A stretch of 63,679 nucleotides of DNA, taken from NCBI GenBank assembly GCA_047638695.1, contig JBLINY010000016.1:1-63679 (forward strand), in the 5' to 3' direction. Numbering within the stretch: the stretch's first letter is position 1; every line of letters starts with the position of its first letter. The notes below the pieces were generated by a model. The model did no database searches, was not told the origin of the DNA, and was given only the letters and a program-made list of their open reading frames with translations. This stretch comes from JAHECQ01 sp047638695. GTDB taxonomy: Bacteria > Actinomycetota > Acidimicrobiia > Acidimicrobiales > SZUA-35. A program made the translations under genes and the position numbers. Below are positions 8,923-17,607 of this stretch, piece by piece.

Positions 8923-10008
8923 GTGGCTCCTCCCGACCTCCCCATTCGTCTCGTGGTCCTCTTCGGCGGGCAATCGGCCGAACATGATGTCTCCTGCGCC
9001 ACGGCGGCACATGTCCTGGCCGCAGCAAATCAAGGCCACTATGAAATCGTCGCCGTTGGCATCACCCGCGACGGTTCGTTCGTTCGAGCCAATGAAGCAA
9101 CCGAAGCGCTCACTCAGGGCACCGACGCCTTCCCCGCTGCGCTGCAAGCCAGCGGCGCGCCGACTGGCCTGATGCCGGTTCTCGACGAGGCACTTGCTGG
9201 CCAACAGGTAGTGGTGTTGCCACTCCTCCATGGTCCTATGGGCGAAGACGGCACCGTCCAGGGCTTGCTGGAGCTGCTGAACGTGCCCTATGTCGGGGCC
9301 GGCGTGCTCGGCTCGGCTCTCACGATGGACAAGGCAAAAGCCAAAGAGGTCCTGGGTGCGGCCGGGGTGCCTCAGACCCGCTGGCTGACGCTGCACGAAC
9401 CGAACTGGGACGGCACAACCGACTTCATCATCGACCAGCTCGGTCTGCCCTGCTTCGTGAAGCCAGCCAACATGGGCTCATCGATTGGCGTCAGCCGGGC
9501 GGCAACGGCCGACGAACTCGACACTGCGATCGCGACTGCCTTGCGATACGACGAGTGGATCGTCATCGAGGAAGCAGTCGAAGCTCGGGAGATCGAGTTC
9601 GCGGTGCTCGGCAACACCGAGTTGTCCGTCTCAGTCCCCGGCGAGATCGTGCCCGGCGCCGACTTCTACGACTACGAAGACAAATATATCGATGGCGCTG
9701 CCCAGTTGGTCATTCCGGCCGTGCTGCCACCGGAAACGGTCGAGCAGATGCAGGCCCTGGCCGGACAGGCGTACCGATTGCTGCGGGTCGAGGGCATGGC
9801 CCGGGCCGACTTCCTCTTCGAAGAAGGTGGCCGCGGGCCGCTATTGAATGAGCTCAACACGATTCCCGGCTTCACGCCGATCTCGATGTATCCCAAGCTC
9901 TGGGAGGCGTCAGGGAAGTCATACCCGAAGCTGATCGACGAACTCGTCGAACTGGCCATCGAACGCCATCGGCGACGGGCCGCAAAGCGCATAACGGCCA
10001 CCAGCTAA
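8923..10008 (+). CDS. ddl: D-alanine--D-alanine ligase
   Basis: A 361-residue ATP-grasp ligase. LFGGQSAEHDVS is the Ddl N-terminal signature. KPANMGSSIGVS is the ATP-binding segment, EAREIEFAVLGN the central motif and LLNELNTIPGFTPISMYPKLW the C-terminal active-site and omega-loop region. It makes D-Ala-D-Ala, the substrate of the divergent MurF. GTG at 8923 fits the family N-terminus; the overlapping ATG at 8921 is in the wrong frame. The 30 bp between the two start codons leaves little room for separate promoters and long leaders. Confidence 0.94.
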   Translation: MAPPDLPIRLVVLFGGQSAEHDVSCATAAHVLAAANQGHYEIVAVGITRDGSFVRANEATEALTQGTDAFPAALQASGAPTGLMPVLDEALAGQQVVVLPLLHGPMGEDGTVQGLLELLNVPYVGAGVLGSALTMDKAKAKEVLGAAGVPQTRWLTLHEPNWDGTTDFIIDQLGLPCFVKPANMGSSIGVSRAATADELDTAIATALRYDEWIVIEEAVEAREIEFAVLGNTELSVSVPGEIVPGADFYDYEDKYIDGAAQLVIPAVLPPETVEQMQALAGQAYRLLRVEGMARADFLFEEGGRGPLLNELNTIPGFTPISMYPKLWEASGKSYPKLIDELVELAIERHRRRAAKRITATS

Positions 10009-10062
10009 GAGACACCACTACGTAGAGAAGGGCTCCAGCTAGAGAGAGGGAGAGAGCTCCAA

Positions 10063-10644
10063 CTAAGGAAGGAGCGCGGCCGACAGAAAGTCGAGCACCG
10101 TCTGCCGCAGTCGGGCAGCCACCCGGAGGTCAAGCTCGAGCCCAACCGCCCGGAGCACTTCAGCTTCGGTGACGACACCAGTGGTGACGGCGTAGGCCGA
10201 CACCAACACCAGGCGAGGATCTGACCGCCGGAACAGGCCGCTGTCCATACCCCGGTCAAGAGCACGAACCGACTGTTCGATGAGAGGGTCGAGCACCCGG
10301 ATCACTTCGTCTGACGACGGAGGGCCGAGGCGGGTGACCTCGCGAAGAAGGCCGAGCAATTCGGGGCGACGGACGGCCAGCGCAAACGCGGCGCGCACCG
10401 TTTCTTCAACCCGGTCCCACCCCGGCTCACTTTCCTCGACTGCGTTCGAGAGTTCGGCCAGCAAAGCTCCGGCACCCAACCGCACAACTTCGGCGAGCAG
10501 CCGATCCTTTGAGCCGAAGTGATACAAGATTGTCTGCTTCGTGACGCCGAGTCGCTTAGCCAATTCGTCCAGCGACGTTGCCGAAACGCCCTGCTCGGCA
10601 AACGCGCCCAAGGCAACCTCGAGAATTCGGTCGGCGGTGTTCAT
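10063..10644 (-). CDS. TetR-family transcriptional regulator
   Basis: A 193-residue TetR regulator with an N-terminal helix-turn-helix (ILEVALGAFAEQGVSATSLD, then LGVTKQTILYHFGSK) and a variable ligand-binding C-terminal domain. ATG at 10644 gives the usual short lead into the HTH. An 11-bp element ACCAAATGGTA lies 59 bp upstream (10703-10713) and recurs at 11191-11201 over the start codon of the acyl-CoA reductase/HAD operon. I infer that the protein represses itself and that operon, possibly with an acyl-CoA ligand; this is not shown by the sequence. It is convergent with ddl. Confidence 0.88.
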   Translation of the reverse strand: MNTADRILEVALGAFAEQGVSATSLDELAKRLGVTKQTILYHFGSKDRLLAEVVRLGAGALLAELSNAVEESEPGWDRVEETVRAAFALAVRRPELLGLLREVTRLGPPSSDEVIRVLDPLIEQSVRALDRGMDSGLFRRSDPRLVLVSAYAVTTGVVTEAEVLRAVGLELDLRVAARLRQTVLDFLSAALLP

Positions 10645-10701
10645 TTCAGCCCGCTGGTGCGTGGGTGGAGGCAACGACCGAGGCGGTAAAGGGCGTGCAC
10701 T

Positions 10702-10713
10702 TACCAAATGGTA
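10702..10713. promoter_or_regulatory. Candidate TetR operator upstream of tetR
   Basis: TACCAAATGGTA is an inverted repeat (TACCA, AA centre, TGGTA). It shares 11 identical bases with a second site at 11191-11201. The placement fits autoregulation by the adjacent TetR protein. Assignment is by position and repetition only. Confidence 0.5.
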
Positions 10714-10795
10714 TACAGCCGTCCAAGCTATCGCTCTCGACGACCAGCGAACCGGGACGGCAAAGACAAGCGGCCGGACGCTCGTCTGTGCGTGG

Positions 10796-11082
10796 TCAGC
10801 CACCGCTCTCATCTGCTTGTCCATCAGATCGGGCTGCGTCGGTCGCGACCTCAACGACTTGCGTCGGGACGATGACCGCTTCGTTGAGCTCGCCCGCCAA
10901 CAGATCGGCGAGTTGTTCGGCACCGGCACCTTCCCCGATGAGGTGAGTACGGGGATCATGAGCGGGGCAACCAGCATGGCGCCGATGACGACTGCAGTGG
11001 AGTCCGCCAGCAAGCGACTGAACCGGTACCCCTCGTGAAACAGACCGCGAAGGATGCGTTGGTCTACGTCGCCTAAATTCAT
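10796..11082 (-). pseudogene. Relic of a DUF389 membrane protein
   Basis: The stretch between tetR and the next operon carries decayed minus-strand coding sequence. From ATG 11082 one frame reads MNLGDVDQRIL, then a few unrelated residues, then LLADSTAVVIGAMLVAPLM. The ends match the DUF389 pattern (DVDQRI, later ADSTA.VIGAM..APLM), but the ~30 residues normally between them are shortened to about 15, and the frame loses similarity after IPVL. Another frame stays open to a stop at 10796 without clear similarity. The rest of the protein (further transmembrane helices) is missing, so this is a gene remnant. Confidence 0.6.
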
Positions 11083-11176
11083 GCTGGTCCTCGAAGAACC
11101 ACTCGGGTGACGCATCACCCGACGCAAAGTCCGCATGCGATAGCGGTACTGGGCGCCTTGCCTGCCATACTGTTCA

Positions 11177-11201
11177 GACCAAGTGTCCTGACCAAATGGT
11201 A
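11177..11201. promoter_or_regulatory. Candidate TetR operator overlapping the start of the acyl-reductase operon
   Basis: ACCAAATGGTA at 11191-11201 repeats the element upstream of tetR. A related half-copy, GACCAAGTG, lies 13 bp upstream at 11177-11185. The full copy covers the ATG at 11196, so a bound repressor would block initiation of the operon directly. Confidence 0.5.
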
Positions 11202-13586
11202 AACAACGCCCTGGAGCCTGTCATTTCCACCCTCGCCACAGCGGCCAACCTGGCCGGGAAACGAATTGCAATCACCGGTTCCACCGGCTTCCTTGGCACA
11301 GCGCTGGTCGAACGCCTGATCCGCTCGGTTCCCGACTGCGAACTGGTCCTCCTCGTCCGACCCGGCAAACGGTCCACCCCAGGCCAGCGAGCCCGCCGTG
11401 AGATTTTCCGGAACGACGCCTTCAATCGCTTGCTCGCCGATCTCGGCAAGGAGGCCTTCTGGGACCTCGTCGACCGCCGCGTTCAGGTGATCGCCGGAGA
11501 CGTCGGCACCGACGGACTCGGGCTCGACGACGAGGGCCGAACCCTCATGGCAGGCTGCGACATCGTGATCCACTCGGCTGCCACCGTCAGCTTCGACGCC
11601 CCTCTCGATGGTGCTGTCGAAGTGAACCTGCTCGGCCCCACTCGCATCGTCGAGACCATGCACGCCCTCGGAGTAACACCACATCTGGTTGCAGTGTCAA
11701 CGTGCTACGTCGCTGGCAATCGCCGGGGCAGCGCACCGGAGCAGCTCCTCATCGACAGCCCGTTCCACATCGACGTCGATTGGCGAGCCGAGGTCACCGC
11801 CGCACGGCGCACCCGCGCCGACTTCGATGCCGAAAGTCGCAGTGTCGACCGACTTGAAGAGTTCCGCCGACGGGCCCGCTACGAGCTGGGTGCCGCGGGC
11901 ACACCGCTGCTGGCCGCCAAGACAGAACAAATTCGTCAACGGTGGGTATCTGAGCAGCTCGTCGAAGCGGGCCGAGCCCGAGCGGCCAGTCTCGGTTGGC
12001 CCGACTCCTACGCCTATACAAAGGCGCTCGGCGAACGCGCACTTCACGAGAGCAAGGGCGACGTTCCCGTCTCGATCGTTCGACCCTCGATCATCGAATC
12101 TGCATGGGCCGAACCCAATCCGGGCTGGATCAAGGGCTTCCGTATGGCCGAGCCCATCATCATCAGCTATGCCCGAGGGCTGCTGAAAGAATTCCCCGGG
12201 GTCCCCGAGGGAGTCGTCGACGTCATCCCCGTCGACCTCGTGGTGGCTGCCATTGTCAACGTTGCTGCCCGGGGTCCGCTGCCGGCAGACCACTCGGGCG
12301 GGGCTCCCACCGACATCACCCAGGTTGCATCGGGAACACGCAACCCGCTCTACTACCGGCAGCTCGTCGATCTGGTCAGCTCGTGGTTCGCCGAGCACCC
12401 GCTCTACGACCAGAAAGGGCAGCCGATCGCGGTGCCCGAGTGGTCGTTCCCCGGCCGGGGAGCCGTCGAACGCCAACTCGACCGGGCACAGAAGAATCTG
12501 GCTCGCGCCGATCGCACGATGAAACTGCTGCCGCTACGCGGCAAACAGGCCATGCTCAACGCTGGGGTCGAGGAAAAGCGTGAGCTCGTCGAGCGGGCCA
12601 GCGGCTATGTGAAGATCTATGGCGCTTATGCCGAGTGCGAAGCGCTCTTTGGTGTCGACGCCCTGGTCGGATTGCACGACTCACTCGATCCAGCAAGTGC
12701 AGCCGAGTTCCCCTGCGACCCTGCAGCGGTCGATTGGCCTCACTATGTCCAGCAGGTTCACCTTCCAACAGTGGTCGACCATGCCCGGGTCAAAACCACC
12801 GGCGAGCGGTCTGACCCCGACGCTCGCATCAAACGACTTCGCAGCCGAGTGCTCGCCCCCGAACGTCAGCTGGCGGCTTTCGATCTCGAGAACACCATCA
12901 TCGCCAGCAACGTGGTGTTCAGCTACGCCTGGTTGGCTACCCGCAATATGGGGCCCCGCGACCGACTCAAGTTCACCCTGAAGACCATGGCCGAGGCGCC
13001 AGCGCTTCTGGCCCTCGACAACCGCGATCGCACCGATTTCCTGCGGCATTTTTATCGCCGCTACGACGGAGCCTCAGTCGAGGACATGGACCGTCTCGGC
13101 CGCGAGCTCCTCGCCGATCACATCCTCACGAAGGCGTTCCCGGCTGCCCTACGCCGGGTGCGCGAACATCGCCGACTCGGGCACCGCACGGTGCTCATCA
13201 CCGGAGCCCTCGACATCGTCGTCAACCCGCTCGGACCCCTGTTTGACGATGTCATCTGCGCCGAGATGTCGGTGCGCGATGGCCGCTACACCGGCGAACT
13301 TCTGGCCGTGCCGCCGACGGGCGAAGTCCGAGCCCAGGCACTGCGCGACTACGCCGAAACCCACGGGTTCGATCTCGCCGAATCAGTGGCATACGCCGAT
13401 TCGTCCTCGGATCTCCCCCTGCTCGAGGCGGCCGGCTTCCCCGTCGCCATCAACCCAGAAACCCGACTGGCCTCGATCGCCATCAAACGTGGCTGGCTGA
13501 TCGAGTACTGGTCGAAGGCCGCTGGCCGCACTGACAAAGCCCTCCCCTTGGGTTCCCTTCCCACCCCCCGCAAGAGTCGCAGATGA
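11196..13586 (+). CDS. Fatty acyl-CoA reductase-like SDR fused to HAD-IB phosphatase-like domain
   Basis: A 796-residue two-domain protein. Residues ~20-500 are an extended SDR of the acyl-CoA/thioester reductase type: NAD(P)-binding ITGSTGFLG near 28-34, active-site YAYTK near 271, then a substrate domain. Residues ~555-796 are a HAD-IB hydrolase domain: FDLENT (motif I), LITGALD (motif II) and YADSSSDLPLL (motif IV). Motif I has Glu where most HAD phosphatases have the second Asp, and the expected lysine of motif III appears as Arg (GEVRAQAL), so phosphatase activity is doubtful. The likely role is reduction of an acyl-CoA or acyl thioester during lipid synthesis. It overlaps the next gene by four bases (ATGA). 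Confidence 0.8.
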   Translation: MVNNALEPVISTLATAANLAGKRIAITGSTGFLGTALVERLIRSVPDCELVLLVRPGKRSTPGQRARREIFRNDAFNRLLADLGKEAFWDLVDRRVQVIAGDVGTDGLGLDDEGRTLMAGCDIVIHSAATVSFDAPLDGAVEVNLLGPTRIVETMHALGVTPHLVAVSTCYVAGNRRGSAPEQLLIDSPFHIDVDWRAEVTAARRTRADFDAESRSVDRLEEFRRRARYELGAAGTPLLAAKTEQIRQRWVSEQLVEAGRARAASLGWPDSYAYTKALGERALHESKGDVPVSIVRPSIIESAWAEPNPGWIKGFRMAEPIIISYARGLLKEFPGVPEGVVDVIPVDLVVAAIVNVAARGPLPADHSGGAPTDITQVASGTRNPLYYRQLVDLVSSWFAEHPLYDQKGQPIAVPEWSFPGRGAVERQLDRAQKNLARADRTMKLLPLRGKQAMLNAGVEEKRELVERASGYVKIYGAYAECEALFGVDALVGLHDSLDPASAAEFPCDPAAVDWPHYVQQVHLPTVVDHARVKTTGERSDPDARIKRLRSRVLAPERQLAAFDLENTIIASNVVFSYAWLATRNMGPRDRLKFTLKTMAEAPALLALDNRDRTDFLRHFYRRYDGASVEDMDRLGRELLADHILTKAFPAALRRVREHRRLGHRTVLITGALDIVVNPLGPLFDDVICAEMSVRDGRYTGELLAVPPTGEVRAQALRDYAETHGFDLAESVAYADSSSDLPLLEAAGFPVAINPETRLASIAIKRGWLIEYWSKAAGRTDKALPLGSLPTPRKSRR

Positions 13587-15217
13587 TGAACAGCTCCTCC
13601 CGAAGATCGAAGAACAAGCGAGCGAACCCTCGCCCGGGATTCGTGCTCGAGGTCGATCGACAGACACCACCCATCCTCTTCCACCACGGTGAAGGCTTCC
13701 GCATGGAAAAGCTGCCGGTGGGCCGGAGTCGGGTCATCTACCCGAGCGAGCCGCTTCGTGGTCTCGACGATCCAGACGGCGAAATTCGCAACGCTCTACT
13801 GAACCCAATCGACGACGATCCGCTGCCAACGCTCATGAAGCCGGGCATGAAACTGACGATCGCGTTCGACGACATTTCGTTGCCGCTTCCCCCAATGCAG
13901 AAGCCCGACGTTCGTCAGCGCATCATCGAGGCCGTACTCGATATGGCTGCCGCTGCTGGCGTCGATGACGTGCACATCATTGCTGCACTCGCTCTCCATC
14001 GCCGTATGACCAATCCTGAACTGCGCCACGCCGTAGGCGATCGGGTCTACGAGGCCTTCGCCCCCCACGGCATGCTCTACAACCACGACGCCGAAGATCC
14101 CGACGGCATGGTCATCCTGGGCAAGACCCGACACGACGAAGACGTTCAAATGAGTCGCCGGGCTGCGGAGTCCGACCTCGTGGTGTACGTGAACATCAAT
14201 CTGGTCTCGATGGACGGCGGATGGAAGAGCACCGCCACCGGCCTCTCCGGCTACCAGGGCGTAAAGGTGCACCACAACGTGCACACCATGCAGAACTCCA
14301 AATCGTTCATGGACCAGGACAAGTCCGAGCTGCACCGTTCGAACTGGCGCCAGGGCGAGGTCATCAAGAACCACGGACCTCGCATCTTTCAGATCGAGAC
14401 CACACTCAACACCAACACCTTCGGCTACGACGGTCCAATGTCGATGCTGCAGAAGCGCGAGTGGGAGTGGTCACTTCGCGACCGAGCCTCGTTTACCGCC
14501 ATGGACCTCGGGCTGAAGGGCATGACCCCACCGCAGCGCCGCAAGGTGTTCCACGCCTGGAAGGCGCCCTACGAGCTCACCTCGGTACAAGCGGGCGAGG
14601 TCGAGGCAGTGCACAAACGCACCACCGAGATGGTCTACAAGCAACATCTCGTGCCGGTCGAGGGCCAGACCGACATCGTCACCATGGGGCTTCCCTACCT
14701 GAGCCCTTACAACGTGAACTCGATCATGAACCCCATCCTGGTCACCGTTCAGGGCCTGGGATACTTCTTCAATCTGTATCGAGGTCGTCCCGTCGTGCGC
14801 GAGGGCGGTGTCGCCATCATGAGCCACCCGACGCCCTGGGAGTTTCACCCGGTTCATCACCCGAGTTACATCGACTTCTTCGAGCAGGTTCTGGCCGATA
14901 CCACCGATCCGATCGAGATCGAACGGAAGTACGAGAAACAGTTCGCCGAAGACGAGTGGTACCGCCACCTCTACCGGACGAGCTACGCCTATCACGGCGT
15001 TCACCCGTTCTACATGTGGTATTGGGCCTCACACGCCATGCAGTATCTCGGCCAGGTGATCATCGTTGGCGGCGATCCACGTGCCGTCCACCGCCTGGGC
15101 TTCCGACCGGCTTCCACGCTCCAGGATGCGCTTGAGATGGCCGAGGACACGGTCGGCCCGAAGGCATCCATCACACACTTGCACAACCCGCCGATCCTCA
15201 TGGCTGACGTTTCATGA
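13583..15217 (+). CDS. LarA-like (DUF2088, lactate-racemase-family) protein
   Basis: A 544-residue protein related to nickel-pincer lactate racemase LarA. FDDISLPLP matches the LarA N-terminal motif. His139 (ALHRRMT), Lys215 (GGWKSTATG) and His231 (VKVHHN) have the same mutual spacing (76 and 16 residues) as LarA His108, Lys184 and His200, i.e. one catalytic His, the pincer-cofactor Lys and the nickel ligand. The second catalytic His (LarA 174) aligns with Ile205, so simple racemisation is unlikely. The protein is longer than usual LarA (~420 residues). It is translationally coupled on both sides (ATGA overlaps) to the acyl-reductase/HAD and PlsC-like genes. Substrate unknown, perhaps a hydroxyacyl compound. 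Confidence 0.75.
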   Translation: MMNSSSRRSKNKRANPRPGFVLEVDRQTPPILFHHGEGFRMEKLPVGRSRVIYPSEPLRGLDDPDGEIRNALLNPIDDDPLPTLMKPGMKLTIAFDDISLPLPPMQKPDVRQRIIEAVLDMAAAAGVDDVHIIAALALHRRMTNPELRHAVGDRVYEAFAPHGMLYNHDAEDPDGMVILGKTRHDEDVQMSRRAAESDLVVYVNINLVSMDGGWKSTATGLSGYQGVKVHHNVHTMQNSKSFMDQDKSELHRSNWRQGEVIKNHGPRIFQIETTLNTNTFGYDGPMSMLQKREWEWSLRDRASFTAMDLGLKGMTPPQRRKVFHAWKAPYELTSVQAGEVEAVHKRTTEMVYKQHLVPVEGQTDIVTMGLPYLSPYNVNSIMNPILVTVQGLGYFFNLYRGRPVVREGGVAIMSHPTPWEFHPVHHPSYIDFFEQVLADTTDPIEIERKYEKQFAEDEWYRHLYRTSYAYHGVHPFYMWYWASHAMQYLGQVIIVGGDPRAVHRLGFRPASTLQDALEMAEDTVGPKASITHLHNPPILMADVS

Positions 15218-16107
15218 TGCTGCGCTGGCTTCGGTTCATCGCCGAGCCCCCGGCCACCCCTAAGGGTGTCGAGAAGCGTGAGAAACGCCCCACCACTGGC
15301 GTGCACTACGACACCAGGTGGGCTCGCCGCCCGGCGGCCAAGGTCATTCGCGAGATCGGCGTTTACGGCTTCATGAAGCCCGCCATCAAGATCTACGGCT
15401 CCCCTCGGGTGATCGGCGCAGACCGCCTGAAGAACGTCCAGGGTCCGGTGATCTTCGCCGCCAACCATCACAGCCATGCCGACACCTCGCTACTGATGGC
15501 GACCATTCCCAGCCACCTGCGTCGCAAGCTCGCCGTGGCTGCCGGCGCCGACTACTTCTTCCCCAATCGTCTCACCGCCGCCGTCTCGGCTCTGTTTATC
15601 GGCGCCATTCCAATCGAACGCCAGAAGCTGTCGAAGCTTTCAATCAACAATGCTCTCGACGTGCTCGAGAGCGACACAAGCTTGCTTATCTACCCCGAGG
15701 GCGGCCGCAGCCCCGACGGCTGGAGCCAACAGCATCGCCCCGGCGCTGCATTCGTGGCCAAGCGCCACAACGTGCCGGTGGTCCCCGTCTATCTAGACGG
15801 CACGGGCACCGTCTTGCCCAAAGGCAAGAACTGGCCAAAGCGCTCTCGCTGCGCCGTGGTGTTCGGCGATCTTCTGCATCTCGACGATGGCGAAGATGCG
15901 CGCGAGTTCGCGTCCCGCATAGAGGCCCGCATCAATGAGCTAGCCGACGAGTTCTCAACCGGTTGGTGGCAGGCTCGACGTCGAGCCCATGCCGGTGAGA
16001 CCCCGGAGCTGAACGGCCCCGAGATTGGCGCGTGGCGCCGACGGTGGGCACTTGGTCCGAAGCCTGGCAGCAGTCGAAACCGCAGCAAGAGCTGGCCCAA
16101 CCTCTAG
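15214..16107 (+). CDS. 1-acyl-sn-glycerol-3-phosphate acyltransferase-like protein (PlsC family)
   Basis: A 297-residue glycerolipid acyltransferase. NHHSHADT near residues 84-91 is the catalytic HxxxxD motif and YPEGGRS near 160 the phosphate-binding motif. The N-terminus carries a long basic extension and the C-terminus is rich in Arg and Trp. It transfers an acyl group to a lysophospholipid or other alcohol at the membrane. It is the last gene of the three-gene coupled operon. Its TAG stop shares CTAG with the stop of the convergent lipoprotein gene. Confidence 0.87.
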   Translation: MMLRWLRFIAEPPATPKGVEKREKRPTTGVHYDTRWARRPAAKVIREIGVYGFMKPAIKIYGSPRVIGADRLKNVQGPVIFAANHHSHADTSLLMATIPSHLRRKLAVAAGADYFFPNRLTAAVSALFIGAIPIERQKLSKLSINNALDVLESDTSLLIYPEGGRSPDGWSQQHRPGAAFVAKRHNVPVVPVYLDGTGTVLPKGKNWPKRSRCAVVFGDLLHLDDGEDAREFASRIEARINELADEFSTGWWQARRRAHAGETPELNGPEIGAWRRRWALGPKPGSSRNRSKSWPNL

Positions 16108-16763
16108 CCGAACACCTCGGGGATGACGGCGACCGGCTCAGTATCGGTGGCGTCAGTATCGGTGGCGTCAGTCTCGGCAGACTCATCACCGACAGACTCG
16201 TCATCGGTTTCTGGTTCGGGCCTGAGGGCCTCGAGGTCGACCTCGGATGCCGAGAGCGTCAGCGCTTCACCACAGTCCAGAACATCAAACCGCTCGCCGC
16301 AGGTGACACCAAACTGTTCGTATGTGCTCCCGACGGGAGCTGCTTCCCATAGATCGTCACACAATGCGCCCACGCCGGCCTCACAAAGCAGCCAAAGGTC
16401 ATCAAGGTCAGCGTCGTCACCAAACACATCGGCCTCGCCCTTGAACGCCAACGATGGCGGTTCCGATAAGGTGGTTCGGCCCAGATTTTCAGCGTCAACA
16501 CAACTCAGAATGAACTCGTCAAGCAGTTCTTGCGTCTGCGGCGGCGTCGCCCGGTCGGGGTCCAGGTCGATCAGGTCGAACTGCCGCTCGCCAAGGCCGA
16601 CAACACACTGAGCCACAGCTTCCGATAACCCGGTTCCGGCGTAGGCGTCAACGACCTGAGCACGGCTCGGAGGAACCATTACCTCGTCGTCGGCCGAACA
16701 TGCCGCGGCGACGAAGACAAAAAGGAGAAGACCGAAGCGGCGCACCTGGTCCTTTCGGCCCAT
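16104..16763 (-). CDS. Predicted lipoprotein of unknown function
   Basis: A 219-residue protein with a signal peptide and lipobox (LLLFVFVAAACS), so it is probably exported and lipid-anchored. The mature part is acidic and has several cysteines (CVVG, LSCVD, LLCEAG, ALCDD, VTCGE, LDCGE), suggesting disulfides, and ends in a Thr/Asp/Glu-rich tail with a DATDT repeat. I recognise no family. It overlaps the convergent acyltransferase gene by four bases. Confidence 0.7.
   Translation of the reverse strand: MGRKDQVRRFGLLLFVFVAAACSADDEVMVPPSRAQVVDAYAGTGLSEAVAQCVVGLGERQFDLIDLDPDRATPPQTQELLDEFILSCVDAENLGRTTLSEPPSLAFKGEADVFGDDADLDDLWLLCEAGVGALCDDLWEAAPVGSTYEQFGVTCGERFDVLDCGEALTLSASEVDLEALRPEPETDDESVGDESAETDATDTDATDTEPVAVIPEVFG
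16144..16173. repeat. Tandem 15-bp repeat in the lipoprotein tail
   Basis: Two adjacent copies of a 15-bp unit (ATCGGTGGCGTCAGT) encode the repeated Asp-Ala-Thr-Asp-Thr segment near the C-terminus of the lipoprotein. This is a likely site of length variation. Confidence 0.75.
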
Positions 16764-16838
16764 ACCGAACCGATTGAAGAGCTTTCTCAGATTTCAGTGA
16801 CCAGAGGGCGAGGAAGGACAGAGCGCGAGGAAAGAGCC

Positions 16839-17579
16839 TCAGCCCGACTCATCGAGCAACCGGAGGCCCGACGGAGAGTCGACCCCGTTTCTAACCGATT
16901 CGAGATCGACCACGAACTCGGTGAGGTGGCCGGGGAAGACGTGCTCGGAGACCAGCACCGGTCGACCGTTGACATCAGTGGTTGTGCGCTTGACCACCAG
17001 CATGGGGCTCTCGGCTGCGACATCAAGGAGCTTCGCGTCCTCGGGACCGGCCAGGACCGCACCGATGGTCTGCGTTGCGCCGCCGAGCTCGACCGGAAGC
17101 AGGTCATAGAAGCTGCGCTGCTCAACGGCCGCCTTCGAGAGATCGGCACCGAGGTCTTCCCTGCACCAAACCGTGACTCGTGCGAAAGGCTGGCCATCGG
17201 CAAGGATGACTCGGCGAACTTCCAACGACCGAGGACCGATGAGCGCAGAAACATGCGCCGGCGAGTCGACGAACTTGAAGTCAATGATGCGGCGCTGCGA
17301 CTGGCGTCCTGATTCCTTCAGCTTGGCTTCGATCGTGTCCAGCGCAGTCAGCGGCTGCCGAACAGGGTCAGATGCAACGAACCAACCGAAACCCTGTCTG
17401 GAGTCGATCAGCACCTCGTCACGCAGAATCTCGAGCGCTTTGCGTATGGTGACCCGACTGGCCTCATAGGAGTCGACAAGTGACGCCTCCGATGGCAGCA
17501 CCTGGCCGGCGGCGAACTCTTCCGATCGAATCCGGTCACGGAGATCGTCGGCGATGAGCTGATAGCGAATCGTCCTCAC
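16839..17579 (-). CDS. GntR-family regulator, HutC/UTRA type
   Basis: A 246-residue regulator. The N-terminal winged helix (IADDLRDRIRSEEFAAGQVLPSE, then SRVTIRKALEILRDEVLIDSRQGFG) is typical of GntR proteins, and residues ~90-240 form a UTRA ligand-binding domain. GTG at 17579 gives the expected start; an open extension upstream lacks similarity. It is divergent from aconitase, with a block of TTGTA half-sites between the start codons, so it probably controls aconitase and itself. The ligand is unknown. Confidence 0.87.
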   Translation of the reverse strand: MRTIRYQLIADDLRDRIRSEEFAAGQVLPSEASLVDSYEASRVTIRKALEILRDEVLIDSRQGFGWFVASDPVRQPLTALDTIEAKLKESGRQSQRRIIDFKFVDSPAHVSALIGPRSLEVRRVILADGQPFARVTVWCREDLGADLSKAAVEQRSFYDLLPVELGGATQTIGAVLAGPEDAKLLDVAAESPMLVVKRTTTDVNGRPVLVSEHVFPGHLTEFVVDLESVRNGVDSPSGLRLLDESG

Positions 17580-17607
17580 TTGTATTATAGTTGTATCAGA
17601 TCTTGTA
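17580..17607. promoter_or_regulatory. Candidate GntR operator: three TTGTA half-sites
   Basis: TTGTA occurs at 17580, 17591 and 17603, about one DNA turn apart, in an AT-rich island between the GntR gene (start 17579) and aconitase (start 17647). The first copy abuts the GntR start codon. Spacing and placement suggest a cooperative binding site controlling both genes. Confidence 0.45.

Noticed and set aside
10010..10062. Purine-rich stretch (AGAGAGAGGGAGAGAG) between ddl and tetR as a repeat element or terminator
   Set aside because: Low-complexity DNA with only a weak GCTCC/GGAGC pairing and no T run; too weak to call.
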